Assembly (NCBI GenBank): GCA_023399355.1 | Contig: JAEWQC010000172.1 | Coordinates: 1-9,507 of the forward strand | Direction of reading: 5' to 3' | DNA from: Bacillota bacterium | GTDB lineage: Bacteria; Bacillota; Clostridia; Acetivibrionales; DTU013 | DNA length: 9,507 nt | Part shown: positions 1 through 6,689 of the stretch, piece after piece | How the letters are laid out: each line of letters opens with the position of its first letter | Numbering within the stretch: the first letter of the stretch is position 1 | Made by a program: the position numbers and the translations under genes | Notes under the pieces: generated by a model | What the model was told of the DNA's origin: nothing | Database searches by the model: none | The model's input: the letters and a program-made list of their open reading frames with translations, nothing else

Positions 1-443
1 AAATCAAATTTTTTAAGATTTTCATATCCTTGAAGGGTTTTTTCCGACAATCCCCTGATTTCATCATTATATGGGCCATCAAATGATATGCCGATTTTTA
101 TATCATGCTTTGCAATATATTCTGCAATCTCTTCCGTGATTAATGTTCCGTTGCTCTGCATAAAATTTGCAATTCGCTGCTTATCATCCTTTTGATATTT
201 TTTCTGTAATTCAAAAGCCCTGTCATAAAAGCTAAGCGGCATTAATAGAGGTTCACCGCCGTGCCATATGTACGTAACATCATCATAATAAGGGATTATG
301 CTTGATATTGATTTTTCCAGAATTTGTTCCGGCATAGATTCGCCTTCATACCCTTTTTCCGCATGATAACAATGTTTACATCTCAAATTACATTTGTTTG
401 TGGGCTTAATTATAATCGTGAGTTTTTTAATGCATTGATTCAT
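1..443 (-). CDS. Radical SAM enzyme, anSME/SPASM-like (N-terminal part; 3' end outside the window)
   Basis: This is a partial gene. It starts with ATG at 443 behind a GAGGTG ribosome binding site and stays open to base 1, giving about 147 residues. The radical SAM 4Fe-4S motif CNLRCKHC is clear (CX3CX2C; Cys18, Cys22, Cys25). It is followed by WHGGEPLL (residues 60-67), SNGTLIT and ISFDGP, a series typical of the anaerobic sulfatase-maturating (anSME) and peptide-modifying SPASM radical SAM enzymes. These reductively cleave S-adenosylmethionine to make a radical that modifies a protein or peptide side chain. The C-terminal SPASM cysteines that would confirm the subgroup lie beyond the window. 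The gene follows the heparinase-like gene by 24 bases and probably shares its transcript. No sulfatase or obvious peptide substrate is visible. The superfamily call is firm; the substrate is unknown. Confidence 0.9.
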   Translation of the reverse strand, partial: MNQCIKKLTIIIKPTNKCNLRCKHCYHAEKGYEGESMPEQILEKSISSIIPYYDDVTYIWHGGEPLLMPLSFYDRAFELQKKYQKDDKQRIANFMQSNGTLITEEIAEYIAKHDIKIGISFDGPYNDEIRGLSEKTLQGYENLKKFD

Positions 444-467
444 AAAACACCTCATGTCATTTATTTT

Positions 468-2291
468 TTATATATTGTTGTCGGAACTTAATCGCTCGAT
501 CCTATGGTCCTTCAACCAGAAACTAATTACTATTGAACCTTTTCCTTTTTCAATCGTAATAGTGATATGGTCATTCATTTTATCCACTTTGAATTCGGCT
601 ACTTCTTTTAGGTCGATATATGGATTTAATACCGCAACAAACGTGTTTTTCTTTATATAATCATTACTCTCGATGATTATCGCAGTATCCATTAGTTGGA
701 AGTCGTTGTCTGCGTCAGAAGGTATAGCTCTGTCCTTTTTTTTAATTGAAAAATTATTGCATTCATTTATGTAAAACATTAAGTTGGCTCTTTTTTGTTT
801 AAATTTCAGTCCATTATCTGAAACAATAACATCACCTGATGTATGAAAAATCCACTGAACTTTTTGTTCATTATTTGCCTCTATTTCATCAATTAGCAGA
901 ATATATTTCGAGTCTACAATAATGATATTTCTTGTGAACTTTGAAAGTAAATTACCATATGCTTGTGATGCATCACCTGTAATTCTGACGCATCCATTTT
1001 CCTCTTCAAAAAGAGAGAGGTCTCCATCACATTCTACTTGTCCTTTTCCATTAACAACTATTGTATTATGTGATCTAATCTCAGGGTCAGTATGTTCTTC
1101 GGGCAAGGCCTGTCGAATTAATCCGGGGTCATATATGATTTTTTGTCCATATGCTTTTACAATAAATGAATTTAAATCTTTGCACAGGTTTTGCCCTTTG
1201 CTCCATCCGTTTCTGAAACTTACTGAGATTTGGTCGGCATCATATAAATTGCTGGATGCAAAGCACCAGCCTATACTTCTGAATAATTTAAACCTGGGCA
1301 AATCCGGGGTAAAATTACTGTCAACTTTATAATCCCACAACAATTCAAGGTAATCTGTACTAAGATACATATCCCTATACCATGCATAAATGGGATTCTG
1401 AGTTTTCGCCGACAGATTATAAAAGATCCAATTTGCAAAATCATATCTTGGTATCATTTTTTGATTTAATTCACCAAATCCAACAGGGTCGCCATATGGT
1501 GCGAAATAGAGGGGAAATACGCCAATATTCCTGAACCATTTGCTTGAAAATAAATCATTATTTCCAGTTGAGGTTTGAAGCGCGTTAAGATAGAGCAAAG
1601 CTTGTCCCATGGCAATTCTCCATTGATTTACGCCATGTATGAAACCCCCATCCATCGGTAATTTATCAAAGAAATACTTATTAATCAATTCAGAGCAAAT
1701 AGCAGATGCCTTAGGTGCGAACTTCCATTCATTATATACAGCAAGGATAGCTACCCCAATCCCGCCATTAATAACAGCTGTGCTTGTGGTGTAAGAATCA
1801 CACCACGGAAATTTACCTGTATCGGCACACTCTAAATATACGTCAAGAATTGTAAGTATCAATCCTTTCCTTACTTTTCCCCGCTCCTCTATGGTGAAAT
1901 AATTATATAACCAATCATAAGCAATCCCCAAGGAGCCAGCTATTATTCCGGCATTGTAATCCAAACTTTTTTGCAAAACATATCTCATTCCAACGATATG
2001 ATCCATAACAAAATAAATTTCTCTTTTAGCCTCATCTGCATATCTGGATTCGCCGCTCAAAATATATGCAAGTGATAAATAGACTATTTTGTTCCTGATA
2101 TTGTTATAGAACATATCCGTATAAATATACCATTTGGGTTCAGCACTTGCATATGGGCTCTCCATGATGTATTTATCACATTGCTTTACCAATTCCCTGT
2201 ATTTGTAATTACACCCGTTCACAGCAATTGTACGTAATTCTATGATTTTGTTTATATCAAATAGTATGTATGGATGCTCCTTATTAATCAT
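468..2291 (-). CDS. Heparinase II/III-like (polysaccharide lyase-fold) protein, probably cytoplasmic
   Basis: A 607-residue protein starting with ATG at 2291 behind GAGGGG. Residues 1 to about 330 look like the alpha/alpha-toroid of the heparinase II/III and alginate lyase superfamily: HPYILF near the N-terminus, AYDWLYNYFTIEERGKVRKG around 124-143, and INGGIGVAILAVYNEW followed by MDGGFIHG around 174-220. Residues from about 335 to the end fit the beta-sandwich domain, with DLNSF, IIYDPG and SHNTIVVNGKGQ (about 372-418). Family members cleave acidic polysaccharides by beta-elimination. Here the positions I expect for the catalytic residues look substituted: QW instead of a YW-type tyrosine near 223, and NLCKD instead of HxHxD at 368-372, so activity is uncertain. 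The protein begins directly with the domain and shows no signal peptide. It follows tadB by 21 bases and precedes the radical SAM gene by 24. The fold assignment is good; substrate and role are unknown. Confidence 0.82.
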   Translation of the reverse strand: MINKEHPYILFDINKIIELRTIAVNGCNYKYRELVKQCDKYIMESPYASAEPKWYIYTDMFYNNIRNKIVYLSLAYILSGESRYADEAKREIYFVMDHIVGMRYVLQKSLDYNAGIIAGSLGIAYDWLYNYFTIEERGKVRKGLILTILDVYLECADTGKFPWCDSYTTSTAVINGGIGVAILAVYNEWKFAPKASAICSELINKYFFDKLPMDGGFIHGVNQWRIAMGQALLYLNALQTSTGNNDLFSSKWFRNIGVFPLYFAPYGDPVGFGELNQKMIPRYDFANWIFYNLSAKTQNPIYAWYRDMYLSTDYLELLWDYKVDSNFTPDLPRFKLFRSIGWCFASSNLYDADQISVSFRNGWSKGQNLCKDLNSFIVKAYGQKIIYDPGLIRQALPEEHTDPEIRSHNTIVVNGKGQVECDGDLSLFEEENGCVRITGDASQAYGNLLSKFTRNIIIVDSKYILLIDEIEANNEQKVQWIFHTSGDVIVSDNGLKFKQKRANLMFYINECNNFSIKKKDRAIPSDADNDFQLMDTAIIIESNDYIKKNTFVAVLNPYIDLKEVAEFKVDKMNDHITITIEKGKGSIVISFWLKDHRIERLSSDNNI

Positions 2292-2312
2292 AAGCCCCTC
2301 TTCACTTGACCT

Positions 2313-3221
2313 TTATACTTGAATATCGACAATCCTTTTTCCAATAAAATAATTAACAATCAACATAATGAAACCAATAATTATAATAATTTTGCCAAAT
2401 AGTGTACTGTACAACGGCTGCATATATTCCGGCGAGAAAATGGACAAAGATACTATAAGAAACACTGGAAGAAATGATAATATTTTTGCTTCTGTTTTTT
2501 TAGCTGATGTAAGGCGATCAATTTCTCGCTTAATTTCAATCTTGTCTTTGATCATACCGGAAACATTTTCGACTACATCTACCAAATTGCCGCCTTTCTG
2601 CCTTACAATTATTATAGAGTTGGCAAAATCATCTATGTCTTCAGTTTTTACTCTTTCTTTAAAATTTCGAAGCACATCATCAACAGACACACCCATACTC
2701 AGTTCATTCCGGATCTTTTTAAATTCTTCAAGCATTGGTTTTTCCTTTTGGTAAGAATACATCTTTTCCAATTCATCAGTGCACTTCACTAATGCACTGT
2801 TTATTGACAAACCTGCTTTTAACGAGGATGTTATAGAATTCAAGGCATCTTTCAATTGATAATTAATCAAATCCCTTTTCTTTTTTAAAGAACGGTTATA
2901 CATAATTTTGGGGAATAATAAGCCAAATAGACTTACACATAATGCCATTCCTATCGATTTAAAAGATAGTAATGAAATAAAGAAAATCATTACACAAATA
3001 GGTATCGCAAAATATATATATCTATTAACAAATTTGTCAGAAATATTAAGCCTTCTGATCTTATCTGTTTTTTCTTTCTCAGCCGTGTCTCCCTTGAGAA
3101 TTCTAAATAAATTGGAAGCATTGTTTCTTTTTCCTCTATCCCCTCTAAAAATATCATAAATAGTACTTAAGGCCAGGGTGATAAAAAGTCCGGTTAAAAT
3201 GCTTATTGTAAGTAGATCCAT
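2313..3221 (-). CDS. tadB: Tad pilus assembly platform protein TadB (type II secretion F domain)
   Basis: A 302-residue polytopic membrane protein of the T2SSF family and one half of the inner-membrane platform on which TadA acts to extrude the Flp pilus. Hydrophobic segments lie at about 3-22, 69-106 (a hairpin of two), 247-263 and 276-294. The cytoplasmic F domain spans about 120-245, with LKDALNSITSSLKAGLS, the RNELSMGVSVDDVL stretch and RQKGGNLVDVVENV. I call it TadB rather than TadC because of the GGNLVDV segment and the tail SPEYMQPLYSTLFGK ending in KRIVDIQV, which match the usual TadB C-terminus. The start is ATG at 3221 with GAGG seven bases upstream. It follows tadC by 21 bases, so the B and C genes are in the reverse of the common order. 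The heparinase-like gene comes next after 21 bases. Confidence 0.88.
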   Translation of the reverse strand: MDLLTISILTGLFITLALSTIYDIFRGDRGKRNNASNLFRILKGDTAEKEKTDKIRRLNISDKFVNRYIYFAIPICVMIFFISLLSFKSIGMALCVSLFGLLFPKIMYNRSLKKKRDLINYQLKDALNSITSSLKAGLSINSALVKCTDELEKMYSYQKEKPMLEEFKKIRNELSMGVSVDDVLRNFKERVKTEDIDDFANSIIIVRQKGGNLVDVVENVSGMIKDKIEIKREIDRLTSAKKTEAKILSFLPVFLIVSLSIFSPEYMQPLYSTLFGKIIIIIGFIMLIVNYFIGKRIVDIQV

Positions 3222-3242
3222 AAGTGAGCCTCGTTTCCTTTT

Positions 3243-4151
3243 CTATCCAAGTAGTTGGATAATTGATATGAATGCCGGTCCAATAATGAATATTAACAAG
3301 CATGGGAATACCAAAAGCATCATTGGAATAAACAGCTTTATTGAGGCTTTTTCCCCAAGTTCTCTTGCACTGTTTTTTCTTTTATCCCAGACCTCCCGGG
3401 ATAATTCCTTAAGAATCTTTGTCACCCCTGACGTACCCTTTTCCAGACTCTGCACCAATGTAAATACGAAAACTGAGATGTCATTGACCTTGCATCGTTC
3501 AGACATGCGAAATAAAGCATCTCTTTGAAGTATTCCCATATTGATTTCGTCAAGAACCTTTTTTAATTCAACAACCATGGAACCTTTTCTTATCTCACAT
3601 ACTTTCTTTATAGCTTCAAAAAAGCCAAGGCCTGCATCTGTGATAATTGCCAAAGTATTTAATACATTCGGGAGTTCCACCTGGAGCTGCCACTGGCGCT
3701 TTTTGGCCTTTCCGCTGATTATGGAGTCTGGTATGCAGTAACCAAAGCACGCCATAATAATCGACATCAGAAAGAAATTCAGGTTAAAAGCGGAAAGAGC
3801 AAATAGTAGAAAATAAAAAATGAAAGTTACTAATGAGGATGCTATCTTCATACCTGAAAAACACTCAACGGATACTTTATCAAATGTTCCTGATAAAATT
3901 AGTTTTTCCTTGTATTTCTTATACTTGTCAGGTGTGACTCTTATACGCAAGTATTTGGTAATGCTTTCACACAGGATAATCAATTTGTCAGAAATACTTT
4001 CATTTCTTTGCTCTTTTTCAGCGTGCTCATTTAAACCCATTATCAAGCGTCTTAGGTTTCTCTTTGGAATGATATGCTCCAGTGGAATAAACAAAACTAT
4101 TATTAGTAAAAAAATCATTATGCTGAGTGCTATAATACTCACGTTAACCAT
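3243..4151 (-). CDS. tadC: Tad pilus assembly platform protein TadC (type II secretion F domain)
   Basis: A 302-residue T2SSF-family membrane protein and the partner of TadB in the inner-membrane platform. Hydrophobic segments lie at about 5-24, 104-122, 124-142 and 272-297. The F domain (about 158-270) holds LPNVLNTLAIITDAGLGFFEAI, the conserved DEINMGILQRDAL, then VFTLVQSLEKGTSGVTKIL. The end IPMMLLVFPCLLIFIIGPAF is the characteristic TadC terminus and separates it from the neighbouring TadB. The start is ATG at 4151, with AGGAG just upstream. It lies 11 bases after the TadE/TadG-like gene and 21 bases before tadB, so all three are probably co-transcribed. The length is normal for the family and no defect is visible. 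Confidence 0.88.
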   Translation of the reverse strand: MVNVSIIALSIMIFLLIIVLFIPLEHIIPKRNLRRLIMGLNEHAEKEQRNESISDKLIILCESITKYLRIRVTPDKYKKYKEKLILSGTFDKVSVECFSGMKIASSLVTFIFYFLLFALSAFNLNFFLMSIIMACFGYCIPDSIISGKAKKRQWQLQVELPNVLNTLAIITDAGLGFFEAIKKVCEIRKGSMVVELKKVLDEINMGILQRDALFRMSERCKVNDISVFVFTLVQSLEKGTSGVTKILKELSREVWDKRKNSARELGEKASIKLFIPMMLLVFPCLLIFIIGPAFISIIQLLG

Positions 4152-4162
4152 ACATCTCCTAA

Positions 4163-4561
4163 CTAAAGATTCCTTTCAGCACTATAACTTTCCAGTATTG
4201 TTTTACTCTCAAATCCGAAAATCTTCATGAATACAAATGGTACTTCATAAGTAGCTTTTACTGTGCATTGGTTTTTTTTCTGCTGATCCACTGTAAATTC
4301 GTATAAAATGGCACCATCGAGGTTGTTTATTAATACTCTTTGCACAAACGAATTATCTGCAGTTATCTCCAATGCTCCTTCATTTTGTATATTTACAGAA
4401 GTTGCTGATATGGCTGCAAATTTTACTGCATTAGTTAATTTAGAATCATAATATAACAAGATACTGCCATCCAGACAAATTCCCAGAATAGCAATGATTA
4501 CGGGCATCGCAAGAGCAACAAATACAGCAGTAAACCCGTTATTTTTACCCCGTAGGCTCAT
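4163..4561 (-). CDS. TadE/TadG-like Tad pilus-associated minor protein (TadF/TadG position)
   Basis: A small single-pass protein of 132 residues. RGKNNGFTAVFVALAMP near the N-terminus, running into a hydrophobic helix at about 11-31, matches the start of TadE/TadG-like Tad proteins (RGxxxxxFAL...P pattern). The helix is followed by D31 and the segment LLYYDSKLTNAVKFAAISA, like the region after the helix in TadG. The rest is an extracytoplasmic domain of about 100 residues, much shorter than full TadG. Unlike Flp and TadE there is no glutamate five residues after a prepilin-type glycine, so peptidase processing is doubtful. I chose ATG at 4561 because GGTGA lies eight bases upstream (4570-4574). 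A GTG at 4573, overlapping the tadE stop as GTGA, is an alternative that adds four residues. It lies between tadE and tadC. Confidence 0.75.
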   Translation of the reverse strand: MSLRGKNNGFTAVFVALAMPVIIAILGICLDGSILLYYDSKLTNAVKFAAISATSVNIQNEGALEITADNSFVQRVLINNLDGAILYEFTVDQQKKNQCTVKATYEVPFVFMKIFGFESKTILESYSAERNL

Positions 4562-4569
4562 GACAGGCT

Positions 4570-5031
4570 TCACCGTCTTTCATATGTATACGTACACTTA
4601 TATTTTAATTGAGGAATGATAACACCGGCTACCGGCAACCCACTATTAAAAGAACCGGTAATTTCTACTGTTAACAGGATCTCATTGTCACTATCCATCT
4701 CTTCAGTAGTAACAAGAACATCCTCCTCATCCATTTCACTGACCAGCACCTTAATATTCAATGCATTTAGCGCAGTTTGCTTTATATTGTATATATCATC
4801 GTCTGACAACTCATTATCATCAATACCATCACTGTATTCAGGTTTGTCACCAGTAAGGATGCTTACACCTTTATCGAGTGCCTTATTAGAGGCAGTAACG
4901 AATACGGTCATATTATAGATGTATAGACCGATTGATAACATAGCAGATAAAATCAATATAATAATAGTCATGATAACGGCAGCTTCAACTAATGATTGTC
5001 CTCTATTGTTTCCAAATATATAATGAGACAA
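4570..5031 (-). CDS. tadE: TadE-like minor pseudopilin of the Tad pilus
   Basis: A 153-residue protein with the N-terminus expected of TadE: a short basic leader ending NNRGQSLVEAAVIM, then a hydrophobic helix at about 17-40. The glycine at 11 followed by QSLVE places glutamate at +5, the pattern cut by the prepilin peptidase (TadV/CpaA) in pseudopilins. The outer domain is strikingly acidic at about 62-80 and 99-116 (EYSDGIDDNELSDDD; MDEEDVLVTTEEMDSD) and ends with a cysteine-containing strand and ERR. The start is TTG at 5031: no in-frame ATG or GTG is near, and AGGA sits nine bases upstream (5041-5044). It follows flp by 40 bases, with a small palindrome in the gap, and runs into the next TadG-like gene. 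TadE-type proteins are thought to start or regulate pilus assembly. Confidence 0.82.
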   Translation of the reverse strand: MSHYIFGNNRGQSLVEAAVIMTIIILILSAMLSIGLYIYNMTVFVTASNKALDKGVSILTGDKPEYSDGIDDNELSDDDIYNIKQTALNALNIKVLVSEMDEEDVLVTTEEMDSDNEILLTVEITGSFNSGLPVAGVIIPQLKYKCTYTYERR

Positions 5032-5040
5032 TCCATCACG

Positions 5041-5044
5041 TCCT
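5041..5044 (-). promoter_or_regulatory. Ribosome binding site that supports the TTG start of tadE
   Basis: AGGA lies nine bases before the TTG at 5031. No ATG or GTG is available in frame nearby, so this site decides the start. The resulting leader of eleven residues up to the glycine cleavage site is normal for TadE. Confidence 0.5.
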
Positions 5045-5058
5045 AAACGATATCGTTT
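5045..5058 (-). other. 14-base perfect palindrome between flp and tadE (possible small mRNA hairpin)
   Basis: AAACGATATCGTTT is a perfect inverted repeat in the 40-base gap after the flp stop. In RNA it could form a five-pair stem with an AUAU loop. No U-tract follows, so it is not a normal intrinsic terminator. It could mark the 3' end of an flp mRNA, or be a protein-binding site, or be chance. Confidence 0.3.
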
Positions 5059-5071
5059 GTATTAAGTATTA

Positions 5072-5275
5072 TTAGTCAGCCGGAGGATTCGGTAATGCGT
5101 TGACTATGGCCTGGAATATCCCCTTCAGCTTTCCGGATAATCCAAGGAGAACAGCAATGACAGCAACTGCTAATATACCAATCAGCAACCCGTATTCCGT
5201 CATAGCTTGTCCTCTTTTACTTGAAAAAAGACCTGTGATCTTTGCATTAGCGCGGATAATTAATTTGTTAAACAT
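5072..5275 (-). CDS. flp: Flp-family type IVb major pilin
   Basis: A 67-residue prepilin and the probable main subunit of the pilus. The 22-residue leader ends SSKRG, and the prepilin peptidase should cut between G22 and Q23 to give a mature N-terminus QAMTEYGLLIGILAVAVIAVL. The adjacent Glu and Tyr at mature positions 5 and 6 are the signature of Flp pilins. The hydrophobic helix continues to about residue 48, followed by a short tail NALPNPPAD. The start is ATG at 5275 with AGGAGGGG six bases upstream (5282-5289), the best ribosome binding site in the window and fitting a highly made protein. It sits 22 bases after tadA. A promoter-like sequence lies in the tadA tail and a small hairpin follows the gene. 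The peptidase gene is not in the window. Confidence 0.93.
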   Translation of the reverse strand: MFNKLIIRANAKITGLFSSKRGQAMTEYGLLIGILAVAVIAVLLGLSGKLKGIFQAIVNALPNPPAD

Positions 5276-5281
5276 TTCTAA

Positions 5282-5289
5282 CCCCTCCT
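5282..5289 (-). promoter_or_regulatory. Strong Shine-Dalgarno of flp
   Basis: AGGAGGGG six bases before the flp ATG is the closest match to the anti-Shine-Dalgarno complement in the window and fixes the pilin start at 5275. It fits high translation of the main pilus subunit relative to its neighbours. Confidence 0.7.
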
Positions 5290-5297
5290 AAATTATT

Positions 5298-6689
5298 TTA
5301 CTCTGTTTTATATCTACCGAAATCAATCGGATCAATACCTGAATAAAGAAATTTGCTTACTCTTTTCAGACTATTCCCTGTATAAACCAATTCACCGATT
5401 TCATCAGCCTTTTCAGCATACTTTTTAAATTGGAAAATATCCTGCGTTACATATCCTTCTGAATTGACCCCAATTATCTCAGTCACTTGAACTACTTTCC
5501 TTATACCGTTTTGCAGCTTACCCAAATGAATAATCAGGTCAACCGCAGAAGATACCTGCTGTCTTATAGAATTAAGAGGCAGCTCCAATCCAGCCATCAG
5601 CACCATTGTCTCCAATCTGCTGAGCATATCAAAAGAGGAATTGGCATGACCTGTGGATAATGACCCATCATGTCCTGTATTCATGGCTTGCAGCATATCC
5701 AAAGCTTCACCTCCTCTTACCTCCCCTACTATTATCCTGTCCGGCCTCATACGAAGAGCGCTCCTGACAAGATCACGCATAGTTACTTCACCTTTGCCCT
5801 CAATATTGGGAGGTCTGGTTTCAAGGCGTATTAAATTATTTAAGCCCGACAGTTTTAATTCAGCCGAATCTTCAATGGTGATGATGCGGGATTCACTGTC
5901 TATATAATTACTTAACGCATTCAGGAATGTTGTTTTACCCGTACCGGTCCCGCCGGATACAATTATGTTATATCTTGCTTTAACCAATGTATTTAAAAAG
6001 TCTGCCAAGTATTCAGGCAACATGCCAAATTTCACCAATTTGTCCATTGTATATGGACACTCCGGGAATTTACGTATAGTTATTATGTGTCCATCCAGCG
6101 ATATCGGATTTAATACAATATTAACTCTGAATCCATTAGGTAATCTGGCATCTACAATCGGATTGCTTTCATCAACCTTTCTATTAATAGGCGCAACAAT
6201 TTTCTCTATAACATACAATAATTCGTCTTTATTGTTGAACTTGAGCAATTCCCCCCTTTTATTAGTCGGCTGCTCGATTTTTCCATCCCGTTCGATAAAT
6301 ATCTTCTCCAATCCGTTGACCATGATTTCTGTGGTCGAAGGATCATTAATCAGTGCATCCAGTATTCCATATCCGAACATGTTCTGGATCAATAATTCAA
6401 ATATCTCTGCTTTATCATAGGAATCCAGATATATCCCGACGCTGCTTTTATCTGATTCCTCTTCAATCATAGACCATGCCGCATTCCTGATCGTATTGAA
6501 CTTTCGCGCTGAGTTCACATCATCTATACTATTGTTCTCAACCAAGCGCTCTCTGACACCTTTTAGAATCATGAGCTTATTATCAAGTAAGCTTTTATCA
6601 GCACTTTCGAAATTATCTGAGTCTCCTCTATGACTTTCTTTATTCAGGATTCTAAGCTGCTTTCTTCTAATTAAATTTTCAACACTCAT
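5298..6689 (-). CDS. tadA: Tad pilus assembly ATPase TadA (CpaF family, secretion/VirB11-type)
   Basis: A 463-residue hexameric secretion-superfamily ATPase that powers Flp pilus assembly at the cytoplasmic face of the TadB/TadC platform. The N-terminal part (to about 95) is variable. The N-terminal domain of the type II/IV secretion ATPases follows, with FGYGILDALINDPSTTEIMVNG (about 105-126) and DARLPNGFRVNIV. The catalytic domain has Walker A GGTGTGKTT (246-254), an Asp box TIEDSAEL (271-278), Walker B DRIIVGEVRG (317-326) and a His box TGHDGSLSTGHAN (338-350). Every expected motif is intact and the length is normal. The start is ATG at 6689, eleven bases inside the end of tadZ, with AGGTGA close upstream, which suggests translational coupling to tadZ. 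The gene is followed by flp after 22 bases. Confidence 0.96.
   Translation of the reverse strand: MSVENLIRRKQLRILNKESHRGDSDNFESADKSLLDNKLMILKGVRERLVENNSIDDVNSARKFNTIRNAAWSMIEEESDKSSVGIYLDSYDKAEIFELLIQNMFGYGILDALINDPSTTEIMVNGLEKIFIERDGKIEQPTNKRGELLKFNNKDELLYVIEKIVAPINRKVDESNPIVDARLPNGFRVNIVLNPISLDGHIITIRKFPECPYTMDKLVKFGMLPEYLADFLNTLVKARYNIIVSGGTGTGKTTFLNALSNYIDSESRIITIEDSAELKLSGLNNLIRLETRPPNIEGKGEVTMRDLVRSALRMRPDRIIVGEVRGGEALDMLQAMNTGHDGSLSTGHANSSFDMLSRLETMVLMAGLELPLNSIRQQVSSAVDLIIHLGKLQNGIRKVVQVTEIIGVNSEGYVTQDIFQFKKYAEKADEIGELVYTGNSLKRVSKFLYSGIDPIDFGRYKTE
5307..5335 (-). promoter_or_regulatory. Candidate sigma-A promoter for flp inside the tadA 3' end
   Basis: On the minus strand TTGATC (5330-5335) and TATAAA (5307-5312) are separated by exactly 17 bases, matching the vegetative consensus at 4 of 6 and 5 of 6 positions. 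Transcription would start near 5300, at the tadA stop codon, leaving a leader of about 25 bases that contains the strong flp ribosome binding site. This is sequence pattern only; in an AT-rich genome some such matches arise by chance. Confidence 0.4.

Noticed and set aside
922..1332. Plus-strand open frame of 136 codons
   Set aside because: It lies wholly opposite the heparinase-like gene, has no ribosome binding site that I can see and no recognisable domain. The other plus-strand frames in the window (for example 454-660, 2368-2754, 3178-3528, 3820-4230, 5965-6420, 7922-8206) are likewise antisense to well-supported genes.
1..2291. A sulfated glycosaminoglycan degradation locus (lyase plus sulfatase-maturating enzyme)
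   Set aside because: There is no sulfatase, transporter or glycosidase in the window, the lyase-like protein has no export signal and its active site looks degenerate, and the radical SAM subgroup cannot be fixed from half a protein.
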